From Streptomyces antarcticus (GTDB lineage: Bacteria > Actinomycetota > Actinomycetes > Streptomycetales > Streptomycetaceae): a stretch of DNA of 40,527 nt. How positions within the stretch are numbered: the first letter of the stretch is position 1; each line of letters opens with the position of its first letter. The translations under genes and the position numbers were made by a program. The stretch is taken from contig NZ_JAPNLM010000046.1 of NCBI RefSeq assembly GCF_026627255.1, positions 1-40,527 on the forward strand, given 5' to 3'. The notes beneath the pieces are model-generated. The model had not been told where the DNA came from. It ran no database searches and was given only the letters and a program-made list of their open reading frames with translations. Below are positions 1 through 7,497 of the stretch, piece by piece.

Positions 1-125
1 CCATCCACGACCCCACCCTCAACAGCGAACATGTTGCCATCGAGAGTGAGGCTGACAGAACCAGCATCCCGAACACCAACCGCCCGGTCACCCAGCCCGG
101 CGAACGTTCGTGGACAACGCACTAG
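1..125. other. Left-edge sequence, possible truncated gene, strand uncertain
   Basis: Two frames are open to the window edge. On the plus strand a frame enters at base 3 and stops with TAG at 123-125, overlapping the rhodanese stop by a few bases in convergent orientation; it would be the last 40 codons of a gene. On the minus strand a GTG at 91 could start a protein whose first 21 residues look like a lipoprotein signal (one Arg, a hydrophobic run, then Met-Ala-Thr-Cys), but no good ribosome binding site precedes it. The stretch is less GC-rich than its surroundings. I cannot choose between them. Confidence 0.3.
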
Positions 126-466
126 AGCACGAAGGCCGGGTTCCCGGTGTCCGTCACCATCGGGCGCCCGGCCCCGTCCCAGGCCTGCATCCCGCCGTCA
201 ATGTTGACGGCGTCGATGCCCTGGCGGACGAGGTACTGGGTGACCTGCGCGGAGCGCCCGCCCACGCGGCACATCACGTGCACGCGGGCACCGTCCGGGG
301 CGGCCTCCGTAAGCTCGCCGAAACGGTTCACGAAGTCGCTCATCGGGATGTGCAGAGCGCCCTCGACGTGGCCGGCCGCCCATTCGTCGTCCTCGCGGAC
401 GTCGAGGACAAAGCCTTCGGAGGGCACCGCGGCGGCGTCCACCGAGGGAAGCGGTCCGAAGTTCAT
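122..466 (-). CDS. Single-domain rhodanese-like sulfurtransferase
   Basis: A 114-residue protein made of one rhodanese domain. The active-site loop with Cys66 (CRVGGRS) lies where family members carry the persulfide, and the preceding residues contain the typical LDVRE..EW..GH..GA.HIP pattern (about 21-41). Single-domain rhodaneses usually move sulfane sulfur between thiols in the cytoplasm; the donor and acceptor here are unknown. No signal peptide or membrane segment is visible. The gene stands alone, 141 bases downstream of the J-domain-like gene on the same strand. The ATG at 466 agrees with the usual start just before the first beta strand. Confidence 0.9.
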   Translation of the reverse strand: MNFGPLPSVDAAAVPSEGFVLDVREDDEWAAGHVEGALHIPMSDFVNRFGELTEAAPDGARVHVMCRVGGRSAQVTQYLVRQGIDAVNIDGGMQAWDGAGRPMVTDTGNPAFVL

Positions 467-607
467 ACGTCGCCTGCTCTCATCGCGGATGGGGATGGGA
501 ATGCCAACCTATCCGACCGGACCCCCCGCGCCCGCCGGTGCCGAGGCCCCCGCCGGAGCGGCGCCGGAACCCCACCGGCGACAAGCAGGGACGGCCCGCG
601 GCGCCCC

Positions 608-1483
608 TCAGGGAGCGGCGAGACCGGCAAGCTCCGCCTCGCGCTCGGACACCTGCGCCAGCAGCTGTTCCGCGATCTCCTCAAGCAGCCGGTCCGGGTC
701 CTCCGGGGCCATCCGGAGCATCGAGCCGATCGCGCTGTCCTCCAGGTCTTTGGCGACCAGCGACAGCAGCTCCTTGCGCCGCGAGAGCCACTCGAGCCGT
801 GCGTACAGCTCCTCGCTCTCGCCCGGCACCGCCCGCTCGGGCGCCGGACCGGCCGCCCACTCCTCGGCCAGCTCGCGCAGCTGCTGCTCCTCGCCCCGCC
901 CGTACGCGGCGTTCACCCGCGCGATGAACGCGTCCCGCCGCTCCCGCTCCACCTCGTCCTGGGCGAGGTCCGGGTGGGCCTGGCGAACCAGCTCGCGGTA
1001 GAGACGGCGCACCTCCTCCGAGGGACGCACCCGCTGCGGCGGCCGCACCGGCCGGTCGGTGAGCATCGCGCCGGCGTCGTCGGAGATCCCGTCGGAATCC
1101 ATCCAGTCGTGGAACAGCTCGTCCACCCCCGGCATCGGCATCACCAGCGCGCGCGCCTCCCCGGCCCGCCGCAGGTCCTCCGGATCGCCGGTACGGGCCG
1201 CCTTCGCCTCGGCGATCAGCGCGTCCAGCTCGTCGAGCCGCGAGTACATCGGCCCGAGCTTCTGGTGGTGCAGGCGGGAGAAGTTCTCGACCTCCACCCG
1301 GAAGGTCTCCACCGCGATCTCGAACTCGATCAGGGCCTGCTCGGCGGCCCGCACGGCCCGCTCCAGGCGCGCCTCGGGACGGTCCGCGCCGGAATCACCG
1401 GAATCACCGGGGCCGCCGGACTCACCGGGGGCCGACGGCATGGGCTGCTCAGGCTGGTCGGTCTGTTCGGTCTGCTCGCTCAC
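608..1483 (-). CDS. Hypothetical protein with J-domain-like segment
   Basis: A 291-residue soluble, acidic protein. Residues 1-40 are a low-complexity Glu/Gln/Pro/Gly/Ser leader. Residues about 40-95 are rich in heptad-like Leu/Ala/Glu and may form a coiled coil. Around residues 158-200 there is a helix, the tripeptide HPD at 170-172 and a second helix ending in VNAAYG, as in DnaJ-type J domains, which stimulate Hsp70 ATPase through HPD. The rest is helical and charged. It has no zinc finger or G/F region, so it is not classical DnaJ. The start is GTG at 1483. A parS-type palindrome lies 27 bases upstream of the start. The J-domain assignment is from the motif alone. Confidence 0.75.
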   Translation of the reverse strand: MSEQTEQTDQPEQPMPSAPGESGGPGDSGDSGADRPEARLERAVRAAEQALIEFEIAVETFRVEVENFSRLHHQKLGPMYSRLDELDALIAEAKAARTGDPEDLRRAGEARALVMPMPGVDELFHDWMDSDGISDDAGAMLTDRPVRPPQRVRPSEEVRRLYRELVRQAHPDLAQDEVERERRDAFIARVNAAYGRGEEQQLRELAEEWAAGPAPERAVPGESEELYARLEWLSRRKELLSLVAKDLEDSAIGSMLRMAPEDPDRLLEEIAEQLLAQVSEREAELAGLAAP

Positions 1484-1509
1484 GCGGCCAGCCTACGGCC
1501 CGCCCGGCC

Positions 1510-1537
1510 GGGCGGTGTTTCACGTGAAACACCGCCC
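1510..1537. promoter_or_regulatory. parS: parS site (ParB-binding palindrome)
   Basis: A perfect 28-bp palindrome centred on TGTTTCACGTGAAACA (1516-1531), the ParB-binding consensus of actinobacteria and Bacillus. In Streptomyces many such sites cluster around oriC and nucleate the ParB segregation complex. This one lies between genes, just upstream of the J-domain-like gene. Confidence 0.93.
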
Positions 1538-1603
1538 ACCCCGCGAAGCCCCACCCCGCGAAACCCAACGACCCGAAGCCCCACCCCGCGAAGCCCCACC
1601 CCG
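1535..1603. repeat. Short GC-rich direct repeats with G-quadruplex potential
   Basis: The unit CCCCACCCCGCGAAGC recurs in perfect and slightly altered form several times between the parS palindrome and the end of the DUF2252 gene. On the minus strand it gives closely spaced runs of four G (GGGGTGGGG twice, split by CTTCGC), which could fold as a G-quadruplex. No protein-coding signal overlaps it convincingly. Confidence 0.55.
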
Positions 1604-1632
1604 TCGACCCCGCGCGGCGCGGCCCGCACCCG

Positions 1633-3033
1633 TCAGACCCCGGTCTCCGCCGCGATCCGCCCCGCCCGCACCGCCGCGACCAGGTCGGCATGGTCCGCCT
1701 CGGTCCGGTCGGCGTAGGCCACGGCGAAGGCGGCCACCGCCTCGTCCAGCTCCTCGTTCTTCCCGCAGTACCCGGCCAGCAGCCGCGGGTCGACGCTGTG
1801 CGCGTGGGCCCGCGCCAGGAGCGCCCCGGTCATCCGCCCGTAGTCGTCGAACTCCTCGGCGGCCAGCGCCGCCGGGTCCACACTGCCCTTGCGGTTGCGG
1901 AACTGCCGCACCTGGAAGGGCCGCCCCTCGACCGTGGTCCAGCCCAGCATGATGTCCGACACCACCTGCATCCGCTTCTGCCCGGTCACCACCCTGCGGC
2001 CTTCGTGCTCCTGCGGCGGGGCGGGGAAGCCCAGGGCCGGCAGGTGCGGCAGCAGGACCGAGGGCCGCGCCTCCTTCACCTGGAGCACCAGCGGTTCGCC
2101 CCGGTGGTCCATGAGCAGCACCACGTACGAACGCGTGCCGACGCTCCCGGTGCCCACCACCCGGAAGGCCACGTCGTGGATCGCGTACCGGGCCAGCAGC
2201 GGCAGCCGGTCGCCCGTCAGGGTCTCCAGGTACGGGCCCAGCGCGGCCGCGACGGCCGCCGCCTCCGCGTCCCCGACCCGGCGCAACACGGGCAGCGCGT
2301 CCACGAACCGGCAGCTGCCGTCCGCCGCGGCCGCGGTCGACTTCGCCGCGAACCGGGCGGAGGTGTTGTTGCGGGCCTTCTGCGACACCCGCTCCAGCGT
2401 CCCCAGCAGATCCCGGGCATCGGCGTGCGAGACCAGTTCCTCGTCCGCGATGGCGTTCCAGGCGTCCATGGCGGGCAGCTTGGCCAGCAGCCTCATGGTC
2501 CGCCGGTAGGCGCCCACGGTGTCCCGCGCCGCCGCCCGGCAGGTGTCCTCGTCGGCTCCGGCCACCCGGCCGGCCAGCACCAGCGAGGTCGCCAGCCGCT
2601 TCACGTCCCACTCCCACGGACCGAAGACGGTCTCGTCGAAGTCGTTCAGGTCGATGACCAGACGACCGTGAACGTCCCCGTACAGGCCGAAGTTCGCCGC
2701 GTGCGCGTCCCCGCAGATCTGTGCGCCGACTCCGGTGACCGGGCCTCCGGACAGGTCGTGCGCCATCAGCCCGGCCGCCCCGCGCAGGAACGCGAACGGG
2801 TTCGCGGCCATCCGCCCCACCCGTATGGGAGCCAGCTCGGCGACCCGGCCGGCGTTGGACTCCTCCACCGCCCGCACGGCGTCCGGGCGCCCGGCAGCCG
2901 CCTCGAAAGCGGCGTGCGCCGAGCGCGGCACCCGTCCGCGCAGTGCCTTGCCGTGCTCCTTCGGCGATCCGTCCGCCACCCTCGGCGCGAACCCCTCCAC
3001 CTGCGGTATCCGCTGTCCCGCTGCCGCCGTCAT
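1633..3033 (-). CDS. DUF2252 family protein
   Basis: A 466-residue protein of the DUF2252 family, a widespread actinobacterial group of unknown function with a remote protein-kinase/aminoglycoside-phosphotransferase-like fold. Family hallmarks visible are the PNPF/ANPFAFLRG segment near residue 75, the CGDAHAANFG motif with the following VIDLNDFDE (a Brenner-like H..D..N and D.D pattern, residues about 108-138), and C-terminal QVRQ and YADRTEADH segments. No signal peptide or membrane span. The start is the ATG at 3033; an upstream extension is possible but has GC-rich, unfamily-like sequence. It runs in the same direction as the two-component genes but is 115 bases downstream of the response regulator and probably separate. 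Confidence 0.85.
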   Translation of the reverse strand: MTAAAGQRIPQVEGFAPRVADGSPKEHGKALRGRVPRSAHAAFEAAAGRPDAVRAVEESNAGRVAELAPIRVGRMAANPFAFLRGAAGLMAHDLSGGPVTGVGAQICGDAHAANFGLYGDVHGRLVIDLNDFDETVFGPWEWDVKRLATSLVLAGRVAGADEDTCRAAARDTVGAYRRTMRLLAKLPAMDAWNAIADEELVSHADARDLLGTLERVSQKARNNTSARFAAKSTAAAADGSCRFVDALPVLRRVGDAEAAAVAAALGPYLETLTGDRLPLLARYAIHDVAFRVVGTGSVGTRSYVVLLMDHRGEPLVLQVKEARPSVLLPHLPALGFPAPPQEHEGRRVVTGQKRMQVVSDIMLGWTTVEGRPFQVRQFRNRKGSVDPAALAAEEFDDYGRMTGALLARAHAHSVDPRLLAGYCGKNEELDEAVAAFAVAYADRTEADHADLVAAVRAGRIAAETGV

Positions 3034-3147
3034 GTGCGCCGCCCCACCAGTCCATTCGATCGCCAGAACGGGCTGACCGTACCGACAGCCCGGCGCCCCT
3101 GGCCAGCACGTCCAAGCCGACACCCCCGGCCGGGGCCGATCAGGCCC

Positions 3148-3807
3148 CTACAGCCCGGCGTCTCTGGCCAGCAGCGCCGCCTGCACCCGGTTCTCGCAGC
3201 CCAGCTTCGCCAGGATCCGGCTCACGTACGTCTTCACCGTGGCCTCGCTCATGTGCAGCCGCCGGCCTGCGTCCGCGTTCGACAGCCCCTCCCCGAGCAG
3301 CGCCAGCACCCCGCGTTCCCGTTCGCTCAGCTCCGCCACCTGGCGCCGGGCCTCCTCGCCCCGTACCGCCGCCCGCCCCGAGGACAGCTGGTCCACGACG
3401 TGCCGCGTCGCGCCCGGCGAGAGGTACGCGTCACCGGCCGCGGCCGCCCGCACCGCCCCGATCAGCTCGCCCGGCGCCGAGTCCTTCAGCAGGAACCCCG
3501 CGCCGCCCTGGCCCAGGGCCCGCAGCACGTTCTCCTTCTCCCCGAAGGTCGTCAGGATCAGCGCCCGCACCACCGGAACCGCCCGCTTCAGCTCGCCCAG
3601 CGCGGTCAGCCCGTCCATCACCGGCATCTGGATGTCCAGCAGCACCACGTCCGGCGCGTGCGCGCGGGCCAGGTCCACCGCCTCCCGCCCGTTCGACGCC
3701 TCCGCCACCACCTCGATGTCCGGAGCCGAGGTCAGGATCATCCTGATCCCGGCCCGGATCAACGGCTCGTCGTCCGCGATCACCACGCGGATCACTTCGG
3801 CTGTCAC
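3148..3807 (-). CDS. NarL/FixJ-type response regulator
   Basis: A 219-residue two-component response regulator. The receiver domain occupies about residues 6-120 with the acidic pair at the N-terminus (ADDEP), phosphoacceptor Asp58 (LLDIQMPVMDG), Thr in ILTTF and Lys in FLLKD. A LuxR-type helix-turn-helix follows at about 150-212 (LSERERGVLALLGEGLSNADAG, then a recognition helix ending VKTYVSRILAKLG). The GTG at 3807 is preceded by AGGAG that overlaps the kinase stop codon, so it is translated just after the kinase gene and is presumably its partner. Likely target: its own promoter, where repeats lie (5539-5600). Confidence 0.92.
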   Translation of the reverse strand: MTAEVIRVVIADDEPLIRAGIRMILTSAPDIEVVAEASNGREAVDLARAHAPDVVLLDIQMPVMDGLTALGELKRAVPVVRALILTTFGEKENVLRALGQGGAGFLLKDSAPGELIGAVRAAAAGDAYLSPGATRHVVDQLSSGRAAVRGEEARRQVAELSERERGVLALLGEGLSNADAGRRLHMSEATVKTYVSRILAKLGCENRVQAALLARDAGL

Positions 3808-3815
3808 CCGAACTC

Positions 3816-5498
3816 CTACTGCTTGACCTGGTACGACTGCTTGTCGACGAGCTTGCCGTCCTTGAAGCAGAAGCGGAACGCGACGTCGGTGGTCAGATCC
3901 GGCGAATCCTCCGTCGACAGCAGCACCAGACAGTTCGACCCCTCCGGCCGCGGCGGCCCCTTCCGGTCCATGCCCCCGGTGAAGATGCTGTCCCCGTCGG
4001 GCAGCCGGTCGCGGACCGCCTGCTCCGTCTCGCCCAGCCGCACGGCGTCGTACTCGCCCCGGTCGATCATCGCGTTGTTCACCGACCCCACCAGCATCAC
4101 CACACCCGCCACCAAGGCGATCAGCAGCACCACGACGGCCGCGGCCGTGATCCCGCAGCCCAGCGCTATGCCGCCGGTCCGGCTGTGGGCCCGTACGGCC
4201 AGCTCCCGGTCCACCACCGACCAGTCCATCGGGGAGTCGCCCTTCGGGCCCCCCACCAGGACCCCCTGCCCGAAGTCGTCGGCCACCTCCGCCACCCCGG
4301 CCGGCCCGGCACCGTACGGGAGCACTCCCGCGACCCGGAACCCGCCGCCCTCGACCGCGCCCGCGTGCACCATCCCGCCGACCAGCCGGGCCCGTTCGCG
4401 CAGCCCCGTCAGCCCCTGCCCACCGGACACGACCTCGCCGGCCCCCGGTCCGGCCGCGACGCCGTTGGCGATCTCCACCACCAGCGAGTCGTCCTCGTAC
4501 CGCAGCTCCACCGCGATCGACGCGCCCGGAGCGTGCTTGTACGCGTTCGTCAGCGCCTCCTGCACGATCCGGTACGCCGCGTGGTCGCAGGCCGCGACGA
4601 GCTCCCTCGGCTGCCCCGACGTCGTCAGCCGTACGTCGGTCCCCGCGCCCCGCGCCGCCTCCACGACCCCCGCGATCCCGGCCACGCCGCGCGCCGGGGA
4701 CTGCGCCTCCTCCAACGGCACCGGGGCCTCCACCCCGTCGCGCATGATGCCGACGACCTCGCGCAGCTCGTGCATCGCCGCCACCGAGGCCTGCCTCAGC
4801 ACCCCCACCGCCTCGCGCTGTCGGTCGGTCAGCTTCGGATCGACCTCCAGCGCCCCGGTGTGCACCGAGATCAGCGCCAGCTGGTGGCCCAGGCTGTCGT
4901 GCATGTCCTGTGCGATCCGCTGCCGCTCCCGCAGCCTCGCCTGCCCCGCGACCATGGCCCGCTCCCGCAGCAGCTGCCCGTTGCGCTCCTGGAGTGCCCG
5001 CAGCAGCGTCCGGCGCTGGGACCAGTACCGGCTCGCCAGACCCGGCACCACCGTCGCCACGAGGAACATCAGCGTGGAAAAGACGATCACGAGCAGCGGC
5101 CGCATCCCGTCCCACTGGGACAGCACGCTGAAGCCGGCCGCGGCGAGGAAGGCGAGGGTGAAGGCGGCCAGCGCCCGGCCCACCCCGACGATCCGACGCC
5201 CCGCGGACCAGCCCAGCAGGATCGTGACCAGGAACACTCCGGGCAGCACGCCGCTCGCCGCCGAGCCGACGACGAGGGTGGTCCCGGGAAACCGCCGCCG
5301 CAGCAGGGTCAGCACCACGACGACCACGGCGCTCACCAGCATCCGGCGCCCGGAACCGTTGTCGAGTTCCTCGATGCCGAGCCCCAGCACGGCCAGGACA
5401 CCGGCCAGCGCCAGGTCCCCGGCCAGCATCCGCCGGGTCCAGGGCTCCGGCCCCCTCAGCCGGTCCCAGCCGGCCCGCCTCTTCGCCATGACATCCAC
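3816..5498 (-). CDS. NarL-family sensor histidine kinase with extra C-terminal membrane-anchored domain
   Basis: A 560-residue membrane kinase. Residues about 25-155 hold four to five hydrophobic segments. The dimerisation/phosphoacceptor helix follows, with His200 in RQRIAQDMHDSLGHQL (HisKA_3 type), and a HATPase domain at about 295-395 with an N-box (EALTNAYKHA) and a GQGLTGLRER G-box. Unlike the usual DesK/NarX-like kinase, the chain continues about 165 residues: a linker, another transmembrane segment near 443-472, and a terminal domain of about 85 residues with two Cys, probably outside the cell. This tail may be a sensory or autoregulatory module. The start is GTG at 5498; an ATG three codons later is an alternative. 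Confidence 0.9.
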   Translation of the reverse strand: MDVMAKRRAGWDRLRGPEPWTRRMLAGDLALAGVLAVLGLGIEELDNGSGRRMLVSAVVVVVLTLLRRRFPGTTLVVGSAASGVLPGVFLVTILLGWSAGRRIVGVGRALAAFTLAFLAAAGFSVLSQWDGMRPLLVIVFSTLMFLVATVVPGLASRYWSQRRTLLRALQERNGQLLRERAMVAGQARLRERQRIAQDMHDSLGHQLALISVHTGALEVDPKLTDRQREAVGVLRQASVAAMHELREVVGIMRDGVEAPVPLEEAQSPARGVAGIAGVVEAARGAGTDVRLTTSGQPRELVAACDHAAYRIVQEALTNAYKHAPGASIAVELRYEDDSLVVEIANGVAAGPGAGEVVSGGQGLTGLRERARLVGGMVHAGAVEGGGFRVAGVLPYGAGPAGVAEVADDFGQGVLVGGPKGDSPMDWSVVDRELAVRAHSRTGGIALGCGITAAAVVVLLIALVAGVVMLVGSVNNAMIDRGEYDAVRLGETEQAVRDRLPDGDSIFTGGMDRKGPPRPEGSNCLVLLSTEDSPDLTTDVAFRFCFKDGKLVDKQSYQVKQ

Positions 5499-5538
5499 CC
5501 GACGACCCTAGACACCCCCGTCCGGCACCGACCGCCCT

Positions 5539-5600
5539 CTTTCGTCGCGGCCCCCACGACGAAAGTCTGAAGTCCGGCACGATGAAAGTCTGAAGTCCGG
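5539..5600. promoter_or_regulatory. Candidate operator upstream of the two-component operon
   Basis: Upstream of the kinase start there is a perfect 9-bp inverted repeat CTTTCGTCG/CGACGAAAG (5539-5547 and 5557-5565, 9-base spacer). It overlaps two exact copies of the 17-mer GAAAGTCTGAAGTCCGG (5561-5577 and 5584-5600), 23 bases apart. This is about two helix turns, as expected for side-by-side dimers of a LuxR-type regulator. Autoregulation by the adjacent response regulator is inferred. Confidence 0.55.
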
Positions 5601-5683
5601 ACAATGGGGGAAAGCAGTCCGAACGACGGGGGAAACACGAAACGGCCGCCACCGCTTTCGCGATGACGACCGTTTCGCCGATG

Positions 5684-5766
5684 TGGGCGAGGGGGGATTT
5701 GAACCCCCACGTCCCGAAGGACACTGGCACCTGAAGCCAGCGCGTCTGCCGTTCCGCCACTCGCCC
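5684..5766 (-). tRNA. tRNA-Leu (anticodon CAG)
   Basis: An 83-base class II tRNA. The 7-bp acceptor stem is GGGCGAG/CTCGCCC, the anticodon stem CTGGC/GCCAG encloses TTCAGGT (anticodon CAG), a long variable arm with a TTCG tetraloop is present, and the T-loop reads GTTCAAATC. CCA is not encoded in full. Confidence 0.96.
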
Positions 5767-6059
5767 GAGCAGCACTCCAGTGGATCTTCCCTTTCGGGCC
5801 GTTCCCCTGGCGACGTCGAAAGATTAGCACGTGGAACGGGGTGGATTCACATCCCTTTCCCGGGCCCCCGGGGCCCCGCCGGGGACGGCCCCTCCCGCAC
5901 TCAGCCCCCGGTACGGGACACTGTCCCTGGCGCGCCCCTACGATCGCTTGTGAGGACCAACACTCGTCCACACAGGACCGATGGGGAACCAGCCGAATCC
6001 GCCACGCGTGGATACGATCAGTAAGCAGTACAGGGCGACAACGACGGAGGAGGTGCCCC

Positions 6060-6893
6060 ATGGGAGTCCTGAAGCGGTTCGAGCAGCGACTCGAAGGTCT
6101 GGTGAACGGCACCTTCGCCAAAGTCTTCAAGTCCGAGGTCCAGCCGGTGGAGATCGCCGGCGCCCTCCAGCGGGAGTGCGACAACAACGCCACCATCTGG
6201 AACCGCGAGCGGACCGTCGTCCCCAACGATTTCATCGTGGAGCTCAGCGGCGGCGACTACGACCGCCTGAGCCCCTACTCGGGTCAGCTCGGCGACGAGC
6301 TCGCGGGCCTCGTCCGCGACTACGCCAAGCAGCAGCGCTACAGTTTCATGGGCCCCATCAAGGTCCAGCTGGAGAAGGCCGACGACCTCGACACCGGGCT
6401 CTACCGGGTCCGCAGTCGCACCCTCGCCTCCAGCACCTCGCAGCCGCAGGCCGCCCAGGGCGGCCCGGCAGCGCCCCAGAACCAGCAGCAGGGCGGCTAC
6501 GGGTACCCCCCGGTCGCCGCCCCGCCCATGCCCGCGGGCCCGCCTCCGGGCGGCGCCGCAGGACGGCGGCCCGCCCCCGGCGGAGCCGCTCCCGCGCCCT
6601 CTCCGGGCGGCCCGCGACGGCACTGGATCGAGATCAACGGCACCCGCCACCAGATCTCGCGTCCCACGCTCGTACTCGGCCGAAGCACGGAAGCCGACGT
6701 GCGGATCGACGACCCCGGCGTCTCGCGCCGGCACTGTGAGATCCGGACCGGAACGCCCTCGACGATCCAGGATCTCGGGTCCACCAACGGCATCGTGGTG
6801 GACGGGCAGCACACCACCCGCGCTACGCTCCGCGACGGCTCGCGGATCGTCGTGGGCAGCACCACCATCATTTACCGGCAAGCCGAAGGGTGA
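6060..6893 (+). CDS. fhaA: FhaA: DUF3662 and FHA domain protein
   Basis: A 277-residue cytoplasmic protein. Residues 1-120 form the DUF3662 (FhaA N-terminal) domain, beginning MGVLKRFEQRLEGLVNG. A Pro/Gln/Gly-rich linker follows (about 130-190), then a C-terminal FHA domain (about 195-275) with the phosphothreonine-binding signature LGRS, SRRH and GSTNG intact. In mycobacteria the orthologue is a PknB substrate/partner that regulates late peptidoglycan synthesis by binding phosphorylated MviN. The ATG at 6060 has GGAGGAGGTG just upstream. It is the first gene of the six-gene growth-control operon ending in pknB, in the arrangement conserved across actinobacteria. Confidence 0.95.
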   Translation: MGVLKRFEQRLEGLVNGTFAKVFKSEVQPVEIAGALQRECDNNATIWNRERTVVPNDFIVELSGGDYDRLSPYSGQLGDELAGLVRDYAKQQRYSFMGPIKVQLEKADDLDTGLYRVRSRTLASSTSQPQAAQGGPAAPQNQQQGGYGYPPVAAPPMPAGPPPGGAAGRRPAPGGAAPAPSPGGPRRHWIEINGTRHQISRPTLVLGRSTEADVRIDDPGVSRRHCEIRTGTPSTIQDLGSTNGIVVDGQHTTRATLRDGSRIVVGSTTIIYRQAEG

Positions 6894-6903
6894 AGCGGGG
6901 GCA

Positions 6904-7404
6904 ATGTCAGAGCTGACCCTGACGGTCATGCGGTTGGGTTTCCTAGCCGTTCTGTGGCTGTTCGTCATCGTGGCCGTTCAGGTCATCCGCAGCGATCTCT
7001 TCGGTACGAGAGTGACGCAACGCGGCTCCCGCCGAGGCGGCGCGGCTGCCGGTGCCCCGCAGCAGGGGGGCCGCCAGGCGGCGCCACCTCAGCAGCGCCA
7101 GCGCCGTGGTGCGCCGACCAAACTCGTCGTCTCCGAGGGCACCCTCACGGGTACCACGGTGGCCCTCGCGGGCCAGACGATCACGCTGGGCCGCGCCCAC
7201 GACTCGACGATCGTGCTGGACGACGACTACGCGTCCAGCCGTCATGCCAGGATCTACCCGGACCGTGACGGGCAGTGGATCGTCGAGGACCTCGGCTCCA
7301 CCAACGGCACGTATCTCGACCGGAACCGGCTGACCACTCCGACGCCCATTCCGCCGGGAGCGCCGATCCGCATCGGCAAGACCGTCATCGAGCTGCGGAA
7401 GTAG
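6904..7404 (+). CDS. fhaB: FhaB/FipA: membrane-anchored FHA protein
   Basis: A 166-residue protein with one N-terminal transmembrane helix (about residues 6-27), a basic Gln/Arg/Gly linker (about 35-70) and a C-terminal FHA domain (about 75-164) with LGRA, SSRHA and GSTNGT motifs that bind phosphothreonine. The mycobacterial counterpart, FipA, helps FtsZ-FtsQ association at the septum and is phosphorylated by STPKs. The start ATG at 6904 lies 10 bases after the fhaA stop, so the genes are co-transcribed and likely coupled. Confidence 0.94.
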   Translation: MSELTLTVMRLGFLAVLWLFVIVAVQVIRSDLFGTRVTQRGSRRGGAAAGAPQQGGRQAAPPQQRQRRGAPTKLVVSEGTLTGTTVALAGQTITLGRAHDSTIVLDDDYASSRHARIYPDRDGQWIVEDLGSTNGTYLDRNRLTTPTPIPPGAPIRIGKTVIELRK

Positions 7405-7497
7405 TACGAGAATGAGCGAGCGGAGCGAGCGAGCCGCGGAGATCCGTCCCAGTGTGGAAACGGACCCGCGCGCGCTCCCGACCGGAGGGTGGGCAGT

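Noticed and set aside
1535..1603. CRISPR-like array
   Set aside because: Units are too short and adjacent without unique spacers; no cas genes in the window.
1690..5511. A 1273-codon plus-strand open frame over the DUF2252 and two-component genes
   Set aside because: Shadow of minus-strand genes in GC-rich DNA; its translation is Pro/Arg/Ser-rich with no family pattern, while the opposite frames have clear domains.
3148..5775. A long minus-strand frame joining response regulator and upstream sequence (875 codons)
   Set aside because: Only its last part is real (the response regulator); the upstream portion is out of frame with the histidine kinase and passes through tRNA-Leu.
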